A stretch of 64,000 nt of DNA from Streptomyces sp. D2-8. GTDB taxonomy: Bacteria > Actinomycetota > Actinomycetes > Streptomycetales > Streptomycetaceae. Shown here piece by piece: positions 45,691 through 55,217 of this stretch; positions within the stretch are counted from its first letter, which is position 1; each line of letters begins with the position of its first letter. Location: positions 496,001 through 560,000 of the forward strand of contig NZ_JAAHBP010000003.1 of the NCBI RefSeq assembly GCF_023184515.1, given 5' to 3'. Made by a program: the position numbers and the translations under genes. Below the pieces are notes generated by a model. That model had not been told where the DNA came from. It ran no database searches and saw only the letters and a list, made by a program, of their open reading frames with translations.

Positions 45691-48030
45691 TCAGCGGGAC
45701 CCGGCGAGCGTGGCCGCCAGATACGGTGCCGTCCGGCTGTCCGCCGAGCGGGCGATGTCCCCGGGCGGGCCCGCCGCCACGATGCGGCCGCCCGCGTCGC
45801 CGCCGCCCGGGCCGAGGTCGATCACCCAGTCCGCGCGCGCGACGACGGACATGTCGTGCTCGACGACGACCACGGTGTGCCCGGCGTCGACGAGGCCGTG
45901 CAACTGGCGCATCAGCATGTCCACGTCGGCCGGGTGGAGGCCGGTCGTGGGCTCGTCGAGGAGGTAGAGGGTGTGGACGCGCCGGCCGCGCTGCAGTTCG
46001 CTCGCCAGCTTGATGCGCTGGGCCTCGCCACCGGAGAGCTCGGTCGCGGGCTGGCCGAGACGGAGGTAGCCCAGGCCGACGTCGAGCAGCGTGCCGAGGC
46101 TGCGGGCCACGGCCGGGGTGTCCGCGAAGAACTCCGCCGCGCTCTCCACCGTCAGATCAAGCACCTGCGCGATGTTCCGCCCCCGGTACGCCACCTCCAG
46201 CGTCCGCGGGTTGTAGCGGGCTCCGCCGCAGTCCGGGCAGGGCGCGTACGTGCTCGGCAGGAACAGCAGCTCCACGCTCACGAACCCCTCGCCCTGGCAG
46301 GTCTCGCAGCGTCCGCCCGCCACGTTGAAGGAGAACCGCCCGACGCCGAAACCGCGTTCGCGGGCGCCGTCGGTGGCCGCGAACACCTTGCGCACGACGT
46401 CGAAGAGGCCCGTGTAGGTGGCGAGGTTCGAGCGCGGGGTGCGGCCGATCGGCTTCTGGTCGACCGAGACCAGCCGGCCCACGCCCGCCGAGTCCTCGGT
46501 GATCTCGCCGATGAGCGTGGACTTGCCGGAGCCGGACACCCCGGTCACCGCGGTGAACACGCCGAGCGGGAACTCGGCGGTCACGCCGCGCAGGTTGTGC
46601 CGGGTGATCGGGCCGGTCCTCAGCCACCCCGTCGCCTCGCGCACGTCCCGGGCCGGGACGCCGGAGTGGTCGAACAGGTAGCGGGCCGTCGCCGACCCCT
46701 CGACACCGGCCAGCTCGGCCACCGGGCCGCTGTGCAGCACCCGCCCGCCGTGCTCGCCCGCGTCCGGGCCCACGTCCACCAGCCAGTCGGCGCCCCGCAT
46801 GACGTCGAGGTGGTGCTCCACCACGAACACCGAGTTCCCGGACGCCTTCAGCCGCTCCAGCACCGTGAGCAGCGCCTCGGTGTCCGCCGGGTGCAGTCCG
46901 GCGGACGGCTCGTCGAGGACGTAGACGACCCCGAACAGGCCGGAGCGCAGCTGGGTGGCGAGGCGCAGGCGCTGCAGTTCGCCCGCGGAGAGGGTGGGAG
47001 CGGTCCGGTTGAGACTGAGGTACCCGAGACCCAGCTCGACGACCGGCGCGATTCGGGACCTCAGATCGTCGGTGAGGACCCGGGCCGCCTCCGACGTCGC
47101 GTCGAGACCGGAGGCCAGCTCCACCAGCGGCAGTGCCGCCAGCTCGGCGATGGTCCGGCCGCCGAACGTCACCGCCATGGCCTCGGGGCGCAGCCGGCTG
47201 CCGCCGCACGCCGGGCAGGGCGCACTGGTGAGGAACCGCTCGGCCTTCGCCCGCAGGGCCGGGCTCCTGGAGTCCGAGAACGTCTTCATCACGTACCGGT
47301 GGGCGCTCATGTAGGTGCCCTGGTACGGCCGTTGGATGCGGTCCGCGTCCCTGACCGGGTGCACGGTGACCACCGGCTGCTCGTCGGTGAACAGGATCCA
47401 CTCCCGCTCGCCGGCGGGCAGCTCCCGCCACGGCCGGTCCACGTCGTGGCCGAGCGCGTCGAGGATGTCGCGCAGGTTCTTGCCCTGCCAGGCACCCGGC
47501 CACGCGGCGATCGCCCCGTCGCGGATCGACAGCGACGGGTCGGGGACCAGCAGTTCCTCGCTCGTCCGGTGCACCTGCCCCAGCCCGTGGCACTCCGGGC
47601 ACGCCCCCACCGCCGTGTTCGGAGAGAAGGCGTCCGAGTCGAGCCGCTCGGCGCCGGGCGGGTAGGTACCGGCCCGGGAGAACAGCATCCGCAGGGAGTT
47701 GGAGAGGTTGGTGACGGTGCCGACCGAGGAGCGCGAGGTGGGCGCCGCCCGGCGCTGCTGGAGCGAGACGGCCGGGGGCAGACCGGTGATCTCCCCGACC
47801 TTCGGCGCGCCGACCTGGTGGATCAGCCGGCGCGCGTACGGTGCGACCGACTCGAAGTACCGCCGCTGCGCCTCGGCGTAGATCGTGCCGAACGCCAGCG
47901 ACGACTTCCCCGAGCCGGACACACCGGTGAACACGGCCAGCACGTCCCGGGGGATGTCGACGTCGATGCCCTGGAGGTTGTGCTCGCGGGCGCCGCGGAC
48001 ACGGACGAACGGGTCATGGGGGTCGTGCAT
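45691..48030 (-). CDS. UvrA-like ABC ATPase (short UvrA paralogue)
   Basis: 779 residues, versus ~950-1000 for true UvrA. Two ABC cassettes: Walker [11 protein letters not shown] near the start and [10 protein letters not shown] in the second half; signatures [12 protein letters not shown] and [12 protein letters not shown]; zinc-type cysteine pairs [14 protein letters not shown] and [14 protein letters not shown]. The region that binds UvrB in real UvrA appears missing. Such short UvrA-like proteins occur beside drug resistance genes (DrrC type) or in repair. The role is uncertain. It converges on olsA with 13 bases between. Confidence 0.85.
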   Translation of the reverse strand: MHDPHDPFVRVRGAREHNLQGIDVDIPRDVLAVFTGVSGSGKSSLAFGTIYAEAQRRYFESVAPYARRLIHQVGAPKVGEITGLPPAVSLQQRRAAPTSRSSVGTVTNLSNSLRMLFSRAGTYPPGAERLDSDAFSPNTAVGACPECHGLGQVHRTSEELLVPDPSLSIRDGAIAAWPGAWQGKNLRDILDALGHDVDRPWRELPAGEREWILFTDEQPVVTVHPVRDADRIQRPYQGTYMSAHRYVMKTFSDSRSPALRAKAERFLTSAPCPACGGSRLRPEAMAVTFGGRTIAELAALPLVELASGLDATSEAARVLTDDLRSRIAPVVELGLGYLSLNRTAPTLSAGELQRLRLATQLRSGLFGVVYVLDEPSAGLHPADTEALLTVLERLKASGNSVFVVEHHLDVMRGADWLVDVGPDAGEHGGRVLHSGPVAELAGVEGSATARYLFDHSGVPARDVREATGWLRTGPITRHNLRGVTAEFPLGVFTAVTGVSGSGKSTLIGEITEDSAGVGRLVSVDQKPIGRTPRSNLATYTGLFDVVRKVFAATDGARERGFGVGRFSFNVAGGRCETCQGEGFVSVELLFLPSTYAPCPDCGGARYNPRTLEVAYRGRNIAQVLDLTVESAAEFFADTPAVARSLGTLLDVGLGYLRLGQPATELSGGEAQRIKLASELQRGRRVHTLYLLDEPTTGLHPADVDMLMRQLHGLVDAGHTVVVVEHDMSVVARADWVIDLGPGGGDAGGRIVAAGPPGDIARSADSRTAPYLAATLAGSR

Positions 48031-48041
48031 GGGAAACGACT

Positions 48042-49028
48042 CTAACCGGAGGTGATCGCGGCCAGCCGCCGGTAGGAGTCCAGCAGGGCCTCACGGTCGT
48101 AGGTGCTGGTCGTGACGAGGACCTCCTGGGCGCCCGTCTCCTTCAGCACCGTCTCCAGCTCGTGCGCGACCTGCTCCTCGGTCCCGGCGATGTGGCCCGT
48201 CAGGCCGGACTCGTAGAAGCCGCGCTCCTTGGCGGTCATCGTGCCTGTCTCCACGCGCTCGGCGGGCGGCAGTGGCGGGAAGGTGCCGTGGGTGCGGGAG
48301 TGCGCCATGGACCAGGCCTCGGGGATCAGCAGCCGCCGGGCCTCCTCGGGGGTGCCGGCCACGGCGATCGTGCCCGAGATGACGACGTAGGGCTCCGCGG
48401 CCCAGGCGGAGGGGCGGAAGTGCTCGCGGTAGTGGTCGATGCCGCGCCGCATCCCGTCCCGGTTCCTGAGGTCGCCGATGACCATGGGCAGGCCCGCGCG
48501 GGCGGCGATGCCGGCGCCTTCGCCCATGGCCAGGACGAACGGCGGCACGGTCAGGCCCTCGACGGGGCGGGCGTGCACGCCGGTGGGGGAGGTGCCCCGG
48601 AACCAGCCGAGCAGCTCCCCGAGCTGGGCCTCGAAGTCCTCGGCGTCGCCCTTGCCGCGGCCCAGGGCCCTGCGCACCCCGTCCGTGAAGCCGACGGACC
48701 GCCCCAGGCCCATGTCGATCCGCCCGGGGAACAGCGACTCCAGCACCCCGAACTGCTCGGCCACGACCAGCGGCCGGTGGTTGGGCAGCATCACCCCGCC
48801 GGTGCCGACCCGGATCGTCCGGGTCGCGCCCGCGACGGCGGCGGCCAGCACGGTCGGCGCGGAACCGGCGACCCCGGGCACGCCGTGGTGTTCCGAGACC
48901 CACAGCCGGTGGTAGCCGAGCCGCTCGAGCTCCTGCGCCAGCCGCACGGTGTCGCGCAGCGCCTCGGGGTGGGTGTGCCCCTCGCGGGTGCGGGAGCGGT
49001 CGAGGACGGACAGGCGCACGGGATCCAT
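48042..49028 (-). CDS. LLM-class flavin-dependent oxidoreductase
   Basis: 328 residues. Luciferase-like monooxygenase fold: [50 protein letters not shown] at the start is typical (the SEHH motif binds flavin), with [11 protein letters not shown] later. MsnO8-like branch. It uses reduced FMN and O2 on an unknown substrate. It lies 11 bases before the UvrA-like start on the same strand, so they may be cotranscribed. No obvious link between the two functions. Confidence 0.88.
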   Translation of the reverse strand: MDPVRLSVLDRSRTREGHTHPEALRDTVRLAQELERLGYHRLWVSEHHGVPGVAGSAPTVLAAAVAGATRTIRVGTGGVMLPNHRPLVVAEQFGVLESLFPGRIDMGLGRSVGFTDGVRRALGRGKGDAEDFEAQLGELLGWFRGTSPTGVHARPVEGLTVPPFVLAMGEGAGIAARAGLPMVIGDLRNRDGMRRGIDHYREHFRPSAWAAEPYVVISGTIAVAGTPEEARRLLIPEAWSMAHSRTHGTFPPLPPAERVETGTMTAKERGFYESGLTGHIAGTEEQVAHELETVLKETGAQEVLVTTSTYDREALLDSYRRLAAITSG

Positions 49029-49161
49029 ACCAGGTTCTACGCCGTGCGGGGCCGCCGGTATTCCGCCGCCCGCGCGGGGACCACCGCCGGGAAAACCGGG
49101 TGACCGCGTCCTGGCACGTCAGGACAATGTTCCCGACCCCCGTAGTGAAAGGCGGCCGACC

Positions 49162-49872
49162 ATGACCGTCCCCAACGTCCTGCTCTCCGGCATCGTCGGA
49201 TCCACCGCCTACGGCCTCGCCCGCCCGGGCTCGGACATCGACCGGCTCGGCCTGTTCGCCGTGCCCACCGAAGAGCTGCACGGGCTGCGCCGGCCGAAGG
49301 AGTCACACGTCAGCACGGCGCCGGACCGCACCCTGCACGAGGCCGCCAAGTGGTGCCGGCTGGCCCTCGGCGGCAACCCGACCGCGATGGAGCTGGTGTG
49401 GCTCCCCGACGACCTGTACGAGGTGCGCACCCCGCTCGGCGACGAGCTCATCGGCATCCGTACGGCGTTCCTGTGCGCCCGGCGCGTCAGGGACGCCTAT
49501 CTCGGGTACGCCACCCAGCAGTTCCGGCGGCTGGAGGCGCGCGGCGACGGTTCGTTCTCCGCCGACACCCGGCGGCGCACCGCGAAGCACGCCCGGCATC
49601 TCAAGCGGCTGTGCGGGCAGGGCCTGGAGCTGTACACCACCGGGCGGTTGACGATCCGCGTCGAGGACCCGGACGAGTACCACGCCTTCGGCGAGCGCGT
49701 GGCCGCCGACCCGTCCGCGGCCCTGCCCCTGCTCAGGCACTATGAGGCCGCCTTCGACGAAGGCCCCACGGCGCTGCCGGACGAGCCCGACGAGGAGCCG
49801 GTCGAGGCCTGGCTGCGCCGGGTCCGGGCGCACTGCGGCACGGCGGCCGCGAGCTCAGCCGTCGGGGCGTAG
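49162..49872 (+). CDS. RlaP-like nucleotidyltransferase (RNA repair DNA polymerase beta family)
   Basis: 236 residues. The nucleotidyltransferase signature is at the N-terminus: [27 protein letters not shown] gives GS..YG and the D-x-D metal pair in SDIDR. The long helical C-terminal half and [22 protein letters not shown] fit the RlaP family (PF10127), named from RNA repair clusters. No RNA ligase is adjacent. The C-terminal 18 bases overlap the 3' end of the convergent L32 gene. The role in RNA repair is inferred from the family only. Confidence 0.8.
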   Translation: MTVPNVLLSGIVGSTAYGLARPGSDIDRLGLFAVPTEELHGLRRPKESHVSTAPDRTLHEAAKWCRLALGGNPTAMELVWLPDDLYEVRTPLGDELIGIRTAFLCARRVRDAYLGYATQQFRRLEARGDGSFSADTRRRTAKHARHLKRLCGQGLELYTTGRLTIRVEDPDEYHAFGERVAADPSAALPLLRHYEAAFDEGPTALPDEPDEEPVEAWLRRVRAHCGTAAASSAVGA

Positions 49873-50025
49873 CAGCCCGCGCTCGTAGGCCCTGACCAGG
49901 TTCTGCGGGACGAGGTGACGGACGCCGTCGACGGTGACCGGGACCAGCGCCGGTGTGGCGGCCTTCCACTGGGCGCGGCGGTGGCGGGTGTTGCTGCGGG
50001 ACATCTTCCGCTTCGGGACAGCCAT
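49855..50025 (-). CDS. rpmF: Ribosomal protein L32, zinc-independent paralogue
   Basis: 56 residues: [20 protein letters not shown] at the start and [20 protein letters not shown] at the end are unmistakable L32 (bL32). There is no cysteine, so the zinc-binding C-C pair of the usual L32 is absent; this is the C-minus form that replaces the zinc-binding form when zinc is scarce. ATG at 50025 with GGAGGAG upstream (as GGAGGAGTCCC on the minus strand). A palindrome at 50064-50084 is a Zur operator candidate. The gene is too short for most size filters and overlaps the RlaP-like gene tail. Confidence 0.93.
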   Translation of the reverse strand: MAVPKRKMSRSNTRHRRAQWKAATPALVPVTVDGVRHLVPQNLVRAYERGLLRPDG

Positions 50026-50063
50026 GGGACTCCTCCTCGTGGTCGGGCACCGAGGACGCTACA

Positions 50064-50084
50064 TGAAAATGGATCCCATTAACA
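50064..50084. promoter_or_regulatory. Candidate Zur box upstream of the L32 paralogue
   Basis: TGAAAATGG-ATC-CCATTAACA, an imperfect dyad with perfect AATGG/CCATT inner arms and outer TG/CA ends, 39 bases before the L32 start. Zur sites controlling C-minus ribosomal protein genes in actinomycetes have this AT-rich TGAAAATG type. The 3-base spacer is wider than the commonest form, so the match is suggestive. Confidence 0.5.
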
Positions 50085-50128
50085 ATGTGCGTCCCGGTGC
50101 CCGGCCGTCGCTGTCCCGAAGGGGCGTG

Positions 50129-51724
50129 TCAGTCGTCGGCGCCCACGAGCATCCGCACCTCGAACTCCTCGTGCGAGGCGGCCTCTTCGGCCGGGCCATG
50201 GTCGAGCACCGTGCCGAGCCAGCCCAGGAGGAAGCCCACGGGGATGGAGACGATGCCGGGGTTCTGGAGCGGGAACCAGGCGAAGTCGGCCTCGGGGTAG
50301 AACGAGCCCGGGGTCGAGGAGACGACGGGGGAGAACGCGGCCAGCAGGACGGAGCAGAGCAGCCCGCCGTAGAGGCTGAGCAGGGCGCCCTTGGCGCTGA
50401 AGCGCCGCCAGAAGAGGGTGTAGATGATCGTCGGCAGGATCGCGGACGCCGCGATGGCGAAGGCCAGGAAGGCGAGCGTCGCGGTGTTCGCCCCCCAGGC
50501 GACGAGGGCCAGCAGGATGCCGAGGACACCGATGACCGCCCCGGACAGCCGGGCGACGGTCAGCTCCTCCGTCTCGCTCGCCCGGCCCTTGCGGATCACC
50601 TCGCTGTACAGGTCGTGTGCGAGGGAGGAGGCCGCGGCCAGGGTGAGACCGACCGCCACGGCGAGCAGCGTCAGATACGCCAGACAGGTCAGCAGCGCGG
50701 TGAGGACACTGCCGCCCAGCTCGTGGGCGAGCAGCAGGACGGAGGCGTTGCCGGTGCGGTCCGTGCTCTCGATGGTGTCCCGGCCGAGCAGCGCGGTGGC
50801 GCCGAGGCCCATGATGCCGGCCCCGAAGCAGACCGCTCCGACCAGACCGACGGCCCACAGCACGGAGGAGCGCAGTACGCCGCTGTTGCGCGGGGTGAGC
50901 AGCCGCATGAGCACGTGCGGAAGGGCGGCGAGGCCGAGCACGATGGCCAGTTCGAGGCTGAGGAAGTCCAGCTTGTTGCTGACGGTGCCGCCGTAGCGCA
51001 GCCCGGGCTGGAGGAAGCTCAGGCCCGAACCGCTGCGCTCGGACGCCCTCTCCAGCAGCGTGTTGGGGTTCCAGTCGAAGTGGTACAGCACCCAGCCCGC
51101 GGTGAACAGCACGCCCACCACCAGCATCACGGCCTTGATGATCTGGATGACCGTCGCACCCGGCATGCCGCCGAGGGAGGCGTACAGGATCACGAAGGTG
51201 CCGATCACGACCACACACAGGGTGCGGGTGGTGCCGCTCGGCACACCGGTGAACTGGGTCAGCAGGGCCACGCTGCCGACGAGCTGGGCCACCAGGTAGA
51301 GAGTGGCGATGGCCAGGATGCAGACCGCCAGCGCGACCCGTACCGGCCGCTGCTGACGGGGCAGGCGCAGCGCCACCGTGTCGCCGAGCGTGAACGTGCC
51401 CGTGCGGTGCAGGGGTTCGGCGATCAGCAGCAGCACCATCATCCAGGCGACGGTGGTGCCACCGAGGTACATCAGCCCGTCGTACCCGGTCAGCGCGACC
51501 AGCCCGGTACTGCCCAGCAGGGTGGCGGCGGACAGGTAGTCGCCGCACATGGCGAGGCCGTTGCGCAGGGGCGACATGGCGCGGTTGCCGAGGTAGAACT
51601 CGCTGATCTCGTCGCGCTGAGGAGCCGTCAGCAGCGCCATGAACAGGGTGATCACGACCACGGTCAGAAACAGGACGAACGTCAGCTGCAGGCTGTCGTC
51701 GTCGATGGCGGCGGCGGTCACCAC
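50129..51724 (-). CDS. Sodium:solute symporter (ActP-like)
   Basis: 531 residues with about 13 membrane helices. SSSF family; the N-terminal EFYLGNRAMSPLRNGLAMCGDYLSAATLLGSTGLVALTGYDG block and the GGMPGATVIQIIKAVMLVVGVL segment are the family signatures seen in acetate/monocarboxylate symporters of the ActP/MctC type. Takes up a small carboxylate with Na+ or H+. The start overlaps the upstream DUF485 gene by 7 bases. It reads away from the L32 operator region, with only 45 bases between its stop and the Zur-like dyad. Confidence 0.9.
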   Translation of the reverse strand: MVTAAAIDDDSLQLTFVLFLTVVVITLFMALLTAPQRDEISEFYLGNRAMSPLRNGLAMCGDYLSAATLLGSTGLVALTGYDGLMYLGGTTVAWMMVLLLIAEPLHRTGTFTLGDTVALRLPRQQRPVRVALAVCILAIATLYLVAQLVGSVALLTQFTGVPSGTTRTLCVVVIGTFVILYASLGGMPGATVIQIIKAVMLVVGVLFTAGWVLYHFDWNPNTLLERASERSGSGLSFLQPGLRYGGTVSNKLDFLSLELAIVLGLAALPHVLMRLLTPRNSGVLRSSVLWAVGLVGAVCFGAGIMGLGATALLGRDTIESTDRTGNASVLLLAHELGGSVLTALLTCLAYLTLLAVAVGLTLAAASSLAHDLYSEVIRKGRASETEELTVARLSGAVIGVLGILLALVAWGANTATLAFLAFAIAASAILPTIIYTLFWRRFSAKGALLSLYGGLLCSVLLAAFSPVVSSTPGSFYPEADFAWFPLQNPGIVSIPVGFLLGWLGTVLDHGPAEEAASHEEFEVRMLVGADD

Positions 51725-52164
51725 GTGCGGAACCCCCTCGTTCCGTGCCGGAGCGGCTGCCCGGCCCCCTGCGGGGACGCCGCCGAACGGGCGCGGCGGC
51801 TCCCGGTCTCATGCAGCCGGGACTTCAGGCCGCGGGCGAGCGGATCGACCCGGGTGCGCATGTGCCGTGCATAGCACCACGCGGTCACGCCCATGACGAC
51901 GAACTGCGCGAGACCGAGGGTGAGTCCGAGCGTGAGGTGGCCGAACAGCGGCTGGTTCATCACCGCGGGCACAAAACTCGACAGCAGCACGTACAGCAGG
52001 AATCCGCCGACGGACAGGATGGTCGCCCTGATGCCGAACCGGCGCTGTGCGCGGCGCAGAGAGTGAAATTCGGGAAGGTCGGATATACGAGACGGCGGAG
52101 TACGTTCGATGTGCGGAAGCGGGAATGTGGGAGTGTCGTCCCGCTGTGGTGAATATTCGGGCAC
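51718..52164 (-). CDS. DUF485 membrane protein, symporter partner
   Basis: 148 residues. Two membrane helices in the DUF485 domain (residues ~33-105): EFHSLRRAQRRFGIRATILSVGGFLLYVLLSSFVP and LGLTLGLAQFVVMGVTAWCYARHM. DUF485 proteins (YjcH-like) sit next to ActP-type symporters in many bacteria. The N- and C-terminal tails are disordered. The stop overlaps the symporter start, so the pair is coupled. An ATG at 52164 is used; residues 1-25 are poorly conserved-looking. Confidence 0.85.
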   Translation of the reverse strand: MPEYSPQRDDTPTFPLPHIERTPPSRISDLPEFHSLRRAQRRFGIRATILSVGGFLLYVLLSSFVPAVMNQPLFGHLTLGLTLGLAQFVVMGVTAWCYARHMRTRVDPLARGLKSRLHETGSRRARSAASPQGAGQPLRHGTRGFRTW

Positions 52165-52578
52165 AGGCGCACCTTCTTCGCTGCATCGTGCCCCGCACTC
52201 GACCCCGTCGGGTCAGTGGACGCGTCCGGTTTTCGGGCAGGGCGAAGGGATGCCGGACGCGCGGTGGGGGTGCGGGCTCTGTGGGGGGTCGTGAATCCGG
52301 AGAACTCGCTGCTCGGATTCACGCGGACGGCCTCGGGGTTCTGTGTGGAGATCCCCGACAAGCCCCGGCCACGGGTGGTGGCGAGGCTGAGAGCGGAGTA
52401 TGTCAGTGCTGTCCTTGAGCCATCAACTGCGAGGGTGAATTGACCTGTGCCCATGGCGCGTTCACGCCCCGTCGAAGGGGTGCCCGTACTGCGATGGCCT
52501 GCGCGAAAGGGCCGGCCGGAGAATAGTACGGACCATTTTCCGGCTCAGGCTGTCTCAAAGGCGCTTAGGCTGGGCAGC
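52165..52578. other. Intergenic region with one doubtful small ORF
   Basis: 414 bases between the DUF485 gene and the HAD gene. A GTG at 52291 after GGGGG opens a 50-codon plus-strand frame to 52443 (VNPENSLLGFTRTASGFCVE...). Its first 35 codons have good third-position G/C but the last 15 do not, and I recognise nothing; it may be a gene fragment. The rest should contain the divergent promoters. An AT-richer patch lies at 52500-52570 before the HAD gene. Confidence 0.3.
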
Positions 52579-53097
52579 GTGAGTGACGACCGCAGCAAGG
52601 CCCCGCTGGCCGTGTTCGACCTGGACAACACCCTCGCCGACACCACGCACCGGCAGAAGTTCCTGGAGCGCAGGCCGAAGGACTGGGAGGGGTTCTTCTC
52701 GGCGGCGCCGCAGGACCCGCCGGCCCCGGAGGGCATCGCGCTGGTCCGGGAGAGCGCGCGGGAGTGCGAGATCGTCTACCTCACCGGGCGGCCCGAGCGC
52801 TGCCGGCGCGACACGCTGGACTGGCTCGCCGCCCAGGGGCTGCCCGAAGGGCGCGTGTACATGCGGCGAGACGCAGGGGGGCCGGGCGGGGGCAGAGGTG
52901 ACCGCCGGCCGGCCCGGTTCACCAAGCTGGAGATCCTGCGGCGGCTCGCCCGCACGCGCGAGATCCGCGTCCTCGTGGACGACGACGAACTGGTCTGCGA
53001 GGACGCCCGGCGTGCGGGCTTCACCGTCGTAAGGGCCGACTGGGTGACCCGGTCCGCCGAGATGAAGGCGGCGCAGGAGCGCGAAGGGCGGACCTGA
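52579..53097 (+). CDS. HAD-family phosphatase resembling the PNKP 3'-phosphatase domain
   Basis: 172 residues. HAD motif I is AVFDLDNTLADT, motif II is YLTGRPE, motif III Lys in FTKLEIL, motif IV is VLVDDDE. The block DWEGFFSAAPQDPPAPEGIAL and ERCRRDTLDWLAAQG closely follows the phosphatase half of T4-type polynucleotide kinase-phosphatase. It may remove 3'-phosphates from nucleic acid ends, or act on small phosphates. GTG at 52579 chosen; the frame upstream is AT-rich and unlike protein. Its presence 2.7 kb from an RlaP-like gene is noted. Confidence 0.8.
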   Translation: MSDDRSKAPLAVFDLDNTLADTTHRQKFLERRPKDWEGFFSAAPQDPPAPEGIALVRESARECEIVYLTGRPERCRRDTLDWLAAQGLPEGRVYMRRDAGGPGGGRGDRRPARFTKLEILRRLARTREIRVLVDDDELVCEDARRAGFTVVRADWVTRSAEMKAAQEREGRT

Positions 53098-53131
53098 GAC
53101 CGGACCGCACGGCCGACGGAACCGCGTCCGC

Positions 53132-53347
53132 CTACTCGGACTCGTCCAGGCGGAAGCCGACCTTCAGGCCCACCTGCCAGTGCGCGATGTGCCCCTCCTC
53201 GAGCTGGCCGCGCACCTGCGTCACCTCGAACCAGTCCAGGTTGCGCAGCGTCTGCGAGGCCCGGTCGATGCCGTTGCGGATGGCCTGGTCGACGCCGTCG
53301 GGGGAGGTGCCGACGATCTCCGTGACCCGGTATGTGTGGTCTGACAT
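53132..53347 (-). CDS. Dodecin
   Basis: 71 residues, standard length. Dodecin family: TYRVTEIVGTSPDGVDQAIRNGIDRASQTLRNLDWFEVTQVRG, with the flavin-stacking Trp in LDWFEV and the C-terminal HWQVGLKVGFRLD. It forms a hollow 12-mer that stores riboflavin or FMN. Cytoplasmic. ATG at 53347 follows GGAAGAGGAG. It converges on the HAD gene. Confidence 0.93.
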   Translation of the reverse strand: MSDHTYRVTEIVGTSPDGVDQAIRNGIDRASQTLRNLDWFEVTQVRGQLEEGHIAHWQVGLKVGFRLDESE

Positions 53348-53463
53348 GCCGCTGCTCCTCTTCCAGTGACGGGAGTGTCACGCGTCATTCCACCGTGCCC
53401 CAAGCGGCGGCGAAGCGCGAGACGTCGTCTCCCGCCGTCGCCGCCGCCCGGGGGCTCACGGTG

Positions 53464-54426
53464 TCAGCGCGCCACGCTCAGGGACAGCGCGAACCGGCCC
53501 GGGACGTCGGTCCACCAGTGGGTCAGCTCCAGCCCCGCCGCGAACAGTTCGGCGCGCACGCCCTCCTGCCGGAATTTCGCCGACACCTCGGTCCGCATCT
53601 CCTCACCCGCCGCGAAGTCGACGGCGAGATCGAGGGCCGGCACCTTCACCGTCCGCGCCGTACGGGAACGCAGTCGCATCTCGATCCACTCGTGCTCGGC
53701 GTCCCACCGCGCCACGTGGTCGAACTCGTCCGGCTCGAAGTCGGCGCCGAGCTCCCGGTTGATCACGGTCAGGACGTTCTTGTTGAACGCGGCCGTCACC
53801 CCGGCCCCGTCGTCGTACGCCCGGACCAGCACCTCCTCGTCCTTGACCAGGTCCGTGCCCAGCAGCAGGGCGTCGCCCGGGGTGAGCAGGGCGCGTACGG
53901 ACGCCAGGAACGCGGCGCGTTCGGCGGGCAGCAGGTTGCCGATCGTGCCGCCGAGGAACGCCACCAGCCGGGGCCCCGGTGTGTGCGGCAGGGTCAGTTC
54001 CGCGGTGAAGTCGGCGATCAGCGCGTGCACGTCCAGCCCCGGCCGTTCGGTGGCGAGCGCCTGGCCGGCCTGGGTGAGGGCGCTCTCGCTGACGTCGACC
54101 GGGACGTAGGTGTGCAGGTCCGTGAGGGCGTCGAGCAGATGCCGGGTCTTCTCCGAGGAGCCGGAGCCGAGCTCGACCAGGGTGCGCGCCCGGGTCGCCG
54201 CGGCGATGTCCCCGGAGCGCGCCACGAGGATCTCCCGTTCGGCGCGCGTGGGGTAGTACTCCGGCAGTTCCGTGATCTTCTCGAACAGCTCGCTGCCGTG
54301 CGCGTCGTAGAACCACTTCGGCGGCAGCGTCTTGGGGCGGCCGGTCAGGCCCCGGTGGACGTCGGCGCGCAGCGCGGCGTCCGTGGCGTCCTCGGGCAGG
54401 GTGCGGGTGACGCGGAACGGGCTCAC
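53464..54426 (-). CDS. egtD: L-histidine N-alpha-methyltransferase (ergothioneine)
   Basis: 320 residues, like mycobacterial EgtD. Trimethylates histidine to hercynine with SAM, the first step of ergothioneine synthesis. DUF2260/EgtD fold: LPPKWFYDAHGSELFEKITELPEYYPTRAE at the start is the family signature, LVELGSGSSEKTRHLLDAL binds SAM, and VAFLGGTIGNLLP follows. GTG at 54426 overlaps the egtC stop by 4 bases. Last gene in the egtABCD operon. Confidence 0.94.
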   Translation of the reverse strand: MSPFRVTRTLPEDATDAALRADVHRGLTGRPKTLPPKWFYDAHGSELFEKITELPEYYPTRAEREILVARSGDIAAATRARTLVELGSGSSEKTRHLLDALTDLHTYVPVDVSESALTQAGQALATERPGLDVHALIADFTAELTLPHTPGPRLVAFLGGTIGNLLPAERAAFLASVRALLTPGDALLLGTDLVKDEEVLVRAYDDGAGVTAAFNKNVLTVINRELGADFEPDEFDHVARWDAEHEWIEMRLRSRTARTVKVPALDLAVDFAAGEEMRTEVSAKFRQEGVRAELFAAGLELTHWWTDVPGRFALSLSVAR

Positions 54427-55217
54427 GTACGGGGCTCCTTCAGCGATGGGGAGGGCACGGAGACGTCGGTCGGCTCCTTGAGCGGCGTGAGCAGCACCTC
54501 GGTGCGGCTCGCCGTGAGCAGGGTGCGGTCGGGGACCTCCTGCCAGTGCGGATCGTCGTCGTAGGGCTCGGAGGCCACGACGGTGCCGCCGCCGGGCCGG
54601 GTGAGGTACCACAGGGCGTCGCCCCAGGCGGTCGCGGTGATGGTGTCGCCGTTGGTGAGCAGGAGGTTGAGCCGCGAATCGGGGGCCGCGGCGGCGACCT
54701 CCAGGACCGTGTCGGCCATCGCCTGGCCCTCCTCGTCGCCGCTCCGCAGCCGCGCCAGCACCAGCGCCCACACGAGCGCCGAGTCGTTGCGGGCCTCCAG
54801 GGACAGCAGGTCCTCGTGCGGCAGCGTCCGGGACACCGAGGCCAGCGAGCCGGGCCAGCCCCGGACCGCCCCGTTGTGGCTGAACAGCCAGGTTCCCGCG
54901 GCGAACGGGGCCGCCGCGGCCTCCGCGTCCGCGCCCGACAGCGTCGCGTCGCGCACCGCGGCGAGCAGCGCGGTGGACCGTACGACCCGGGCGAGATCGG
55001 CGAACGACAGGTCCGCCCAGATCGGCCCGGCCCGGCGGTAGCGGGCCGGCACCGGGTCGCCCTCGGCGTACCAGCCCACGCCGAAACCGTCGGCGTTGAC
55101 CGTCCCGTACCGCTGGTGCCGGGGCGCCCACGACTGCCGGTACAGGCCGTGCGGCGGCTCCACGAGGAGCCGGCCCAGCGCTTCCCGCGGGCCCACGTAG
55201 GCCACATGACGGCACAT
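54423..55217 (-). CDS. egtC: Ergothioneine biosynthesis glutamine amidohydrolase
   Basis: 264 residues. Ntn-hydrolase fold; Met removal exposes Cys2 (MCRHVAYVG) as the nucleophile. NADGFGVGWYAEG and FAAGTWLFSHNG are the class II amidotransferase motifs. EgtC removes the gamma-glutamyl group from the EgtB product. It overlaps egtB and egtD at start/stop codons. Confidence 0.94.
   Translation of the reverse strand: MCRHVAYVGPREALGRLLVEPPHGLYRQSWAPRHQRYGTVNADGFGVGWYAEGDPVPARYRRAGPIWADLSFADLARVVRSTALLAAVRDATLSGADAEAAAAPFAAGTWLFSHNGAVRGWPGSLASVSRTLPHEDLLSLEARNDSALVWALVLARLRSGDEEGQAMADTVLEVAAAAPDSRLNLLLTNGDTITATAWGDALWYLTRPGGGTVVASEPYDDDPHWQEVPDRTLLTASRTEVLLTPLKEPTDVSVPSPSLKEPRT

Noticed and set aside
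45856..48045. A 729-codon plus-strand open frame opposite the UvrA-like gene
   Set aside because: The translation is rich in Gln/Arg/Val/Gly without motifs; the ABC cassettes on the minus strand explain the region.
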